The translations under genes were made by a program, and so were the position numbers. A DNA stretch of 64,000 bases, from assembly GCF_004794105.1 (NCBI RefSeq), contig NZ_SRYR01000005.1, positions 123,153 through 187,152 on the forward strand, written 5' to 3'. The notes beneath the pieces are model-generated. The model made no database searches, was not told the DNA's origin, and was given only the letters and a program-made list of their open reading frames with translations. Positions 63,974 through 64,000 of the stretch are shown here, piece by piece. Every line of letters starts with the position of its first letter. The stretch's first letter is position 1. Origin of the DNA: Clostridium sartagoforme (GTDB taxonomy: Bacteria > Bacillota > Clostridia > Clostridiales > Clostridiaceae).

Positions 63974-64000
63974 ATAAAATGGCTTAAGCTCTGAACAGAA

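Overview
The window is low-GC, densely coded DNA with strong AGGAGG-type ribosome binding sites, frequent TTG and GTG starts, T-rich hairpin terminators and a clostridial gene set: orphan sporulation-type histidine kinases, a PTS alpha-glucoside system, MurT/GatD, an M-box riboswitch and UppP. It fits a chromosomal segment of Clostridium sensu stricto (cluster I). I cannot name the species from sequence alone.

Layout. 1-2995: the end of a LicA-like kinase gene, a class I amidotransferase-type peptidase, an acetyltransferase and a DUF1905 protein. 3076-7470: an alpha-glucoside locus with an RpiR regulator, a PTS IICB permease (glvC type) and a GH4 6-phospho-alpha-glucosidase (glvA type). 7605-10994: a tight sugar-acid operon of dehydratase, KDPG aldolase and KDG kinase, which together make a semi-phosphorylative Entner-Doudoroff route. 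11317-18511: an acetyltransferase, a heterodimeric ABC exporter, an Arg-rich membrane protein translated out of a terminator, a UPF0316 protein, and an ECF sigma/anti-sigma pair. 18556-21109: a His-rich Cas2-like-fold protein, a beta-carbonic anhydrase, two GC-rich palindromes and an anchored alpha/beta hydrolase. 21195-24404: sigma-A promoter, M-box Mg2+ riboswitch, terminator, a 29-codon leader ORF and an MgtA-type Mg2+ P-type ATPase. 24859-35223: HAD phosphatase, glycogen phosphorylase, SRPBCC protein, M29 aminopeptidase, glutaminase, and the polA-coaE-lytic transglycosylase operon. 35405-41500: mostly minus strand, with PrmA, a flavin reductase, a D,D-carboxypeptidase, gatD and murT. 41787-49972: a lipase-like hydrolase, two tandem paralogous sensor kinases without a response regulator, TspO and topoisomerase III. 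50138-55477: a nitrate/sulfonate/thiamine-precursor-type ABC importer, a membrane diguanylate cyclase and LrgA/LrgB. 55682-63340: a TPR membrane protein, a degenerate transglutaminase-like protein, UppP, a coiled-coil protein, phosphofructokinase and a beta-lactamase-fold protein lacking the catalytic serine. 63396-64000: two IS200/IS605-like hairpins in gene-poor sequence.

Many genes converge on sugar use: maltose-type disaccharides, sugar acids and glycogen all feed glycolysis through PfkA. A second theme is the envelope: MurT/GatD, D,D-carboxypeptidase, polysaccharide deacetylase, UppP and lytic transglycosylase.

The intergenic DNA is unusually rich in small repeats. I see a MITE-like element of about 90 bp with perfect terminal inverted repeats, at least two families of longer palindromic units that also act as terminators, a 28-bp repeat, and paired direct repeats around a promoter. 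The most unusual gene-level observations are the serine-less beta-lactamase-like protein, the His-rich Cas2-like protein, the leader ORF between M-box and mgtA, two genes that appear to start at AUA/AUU, and a coding sequence whose last codons come from a palindromic repeat. I found no CRISPR array, rRNA or tRNA.
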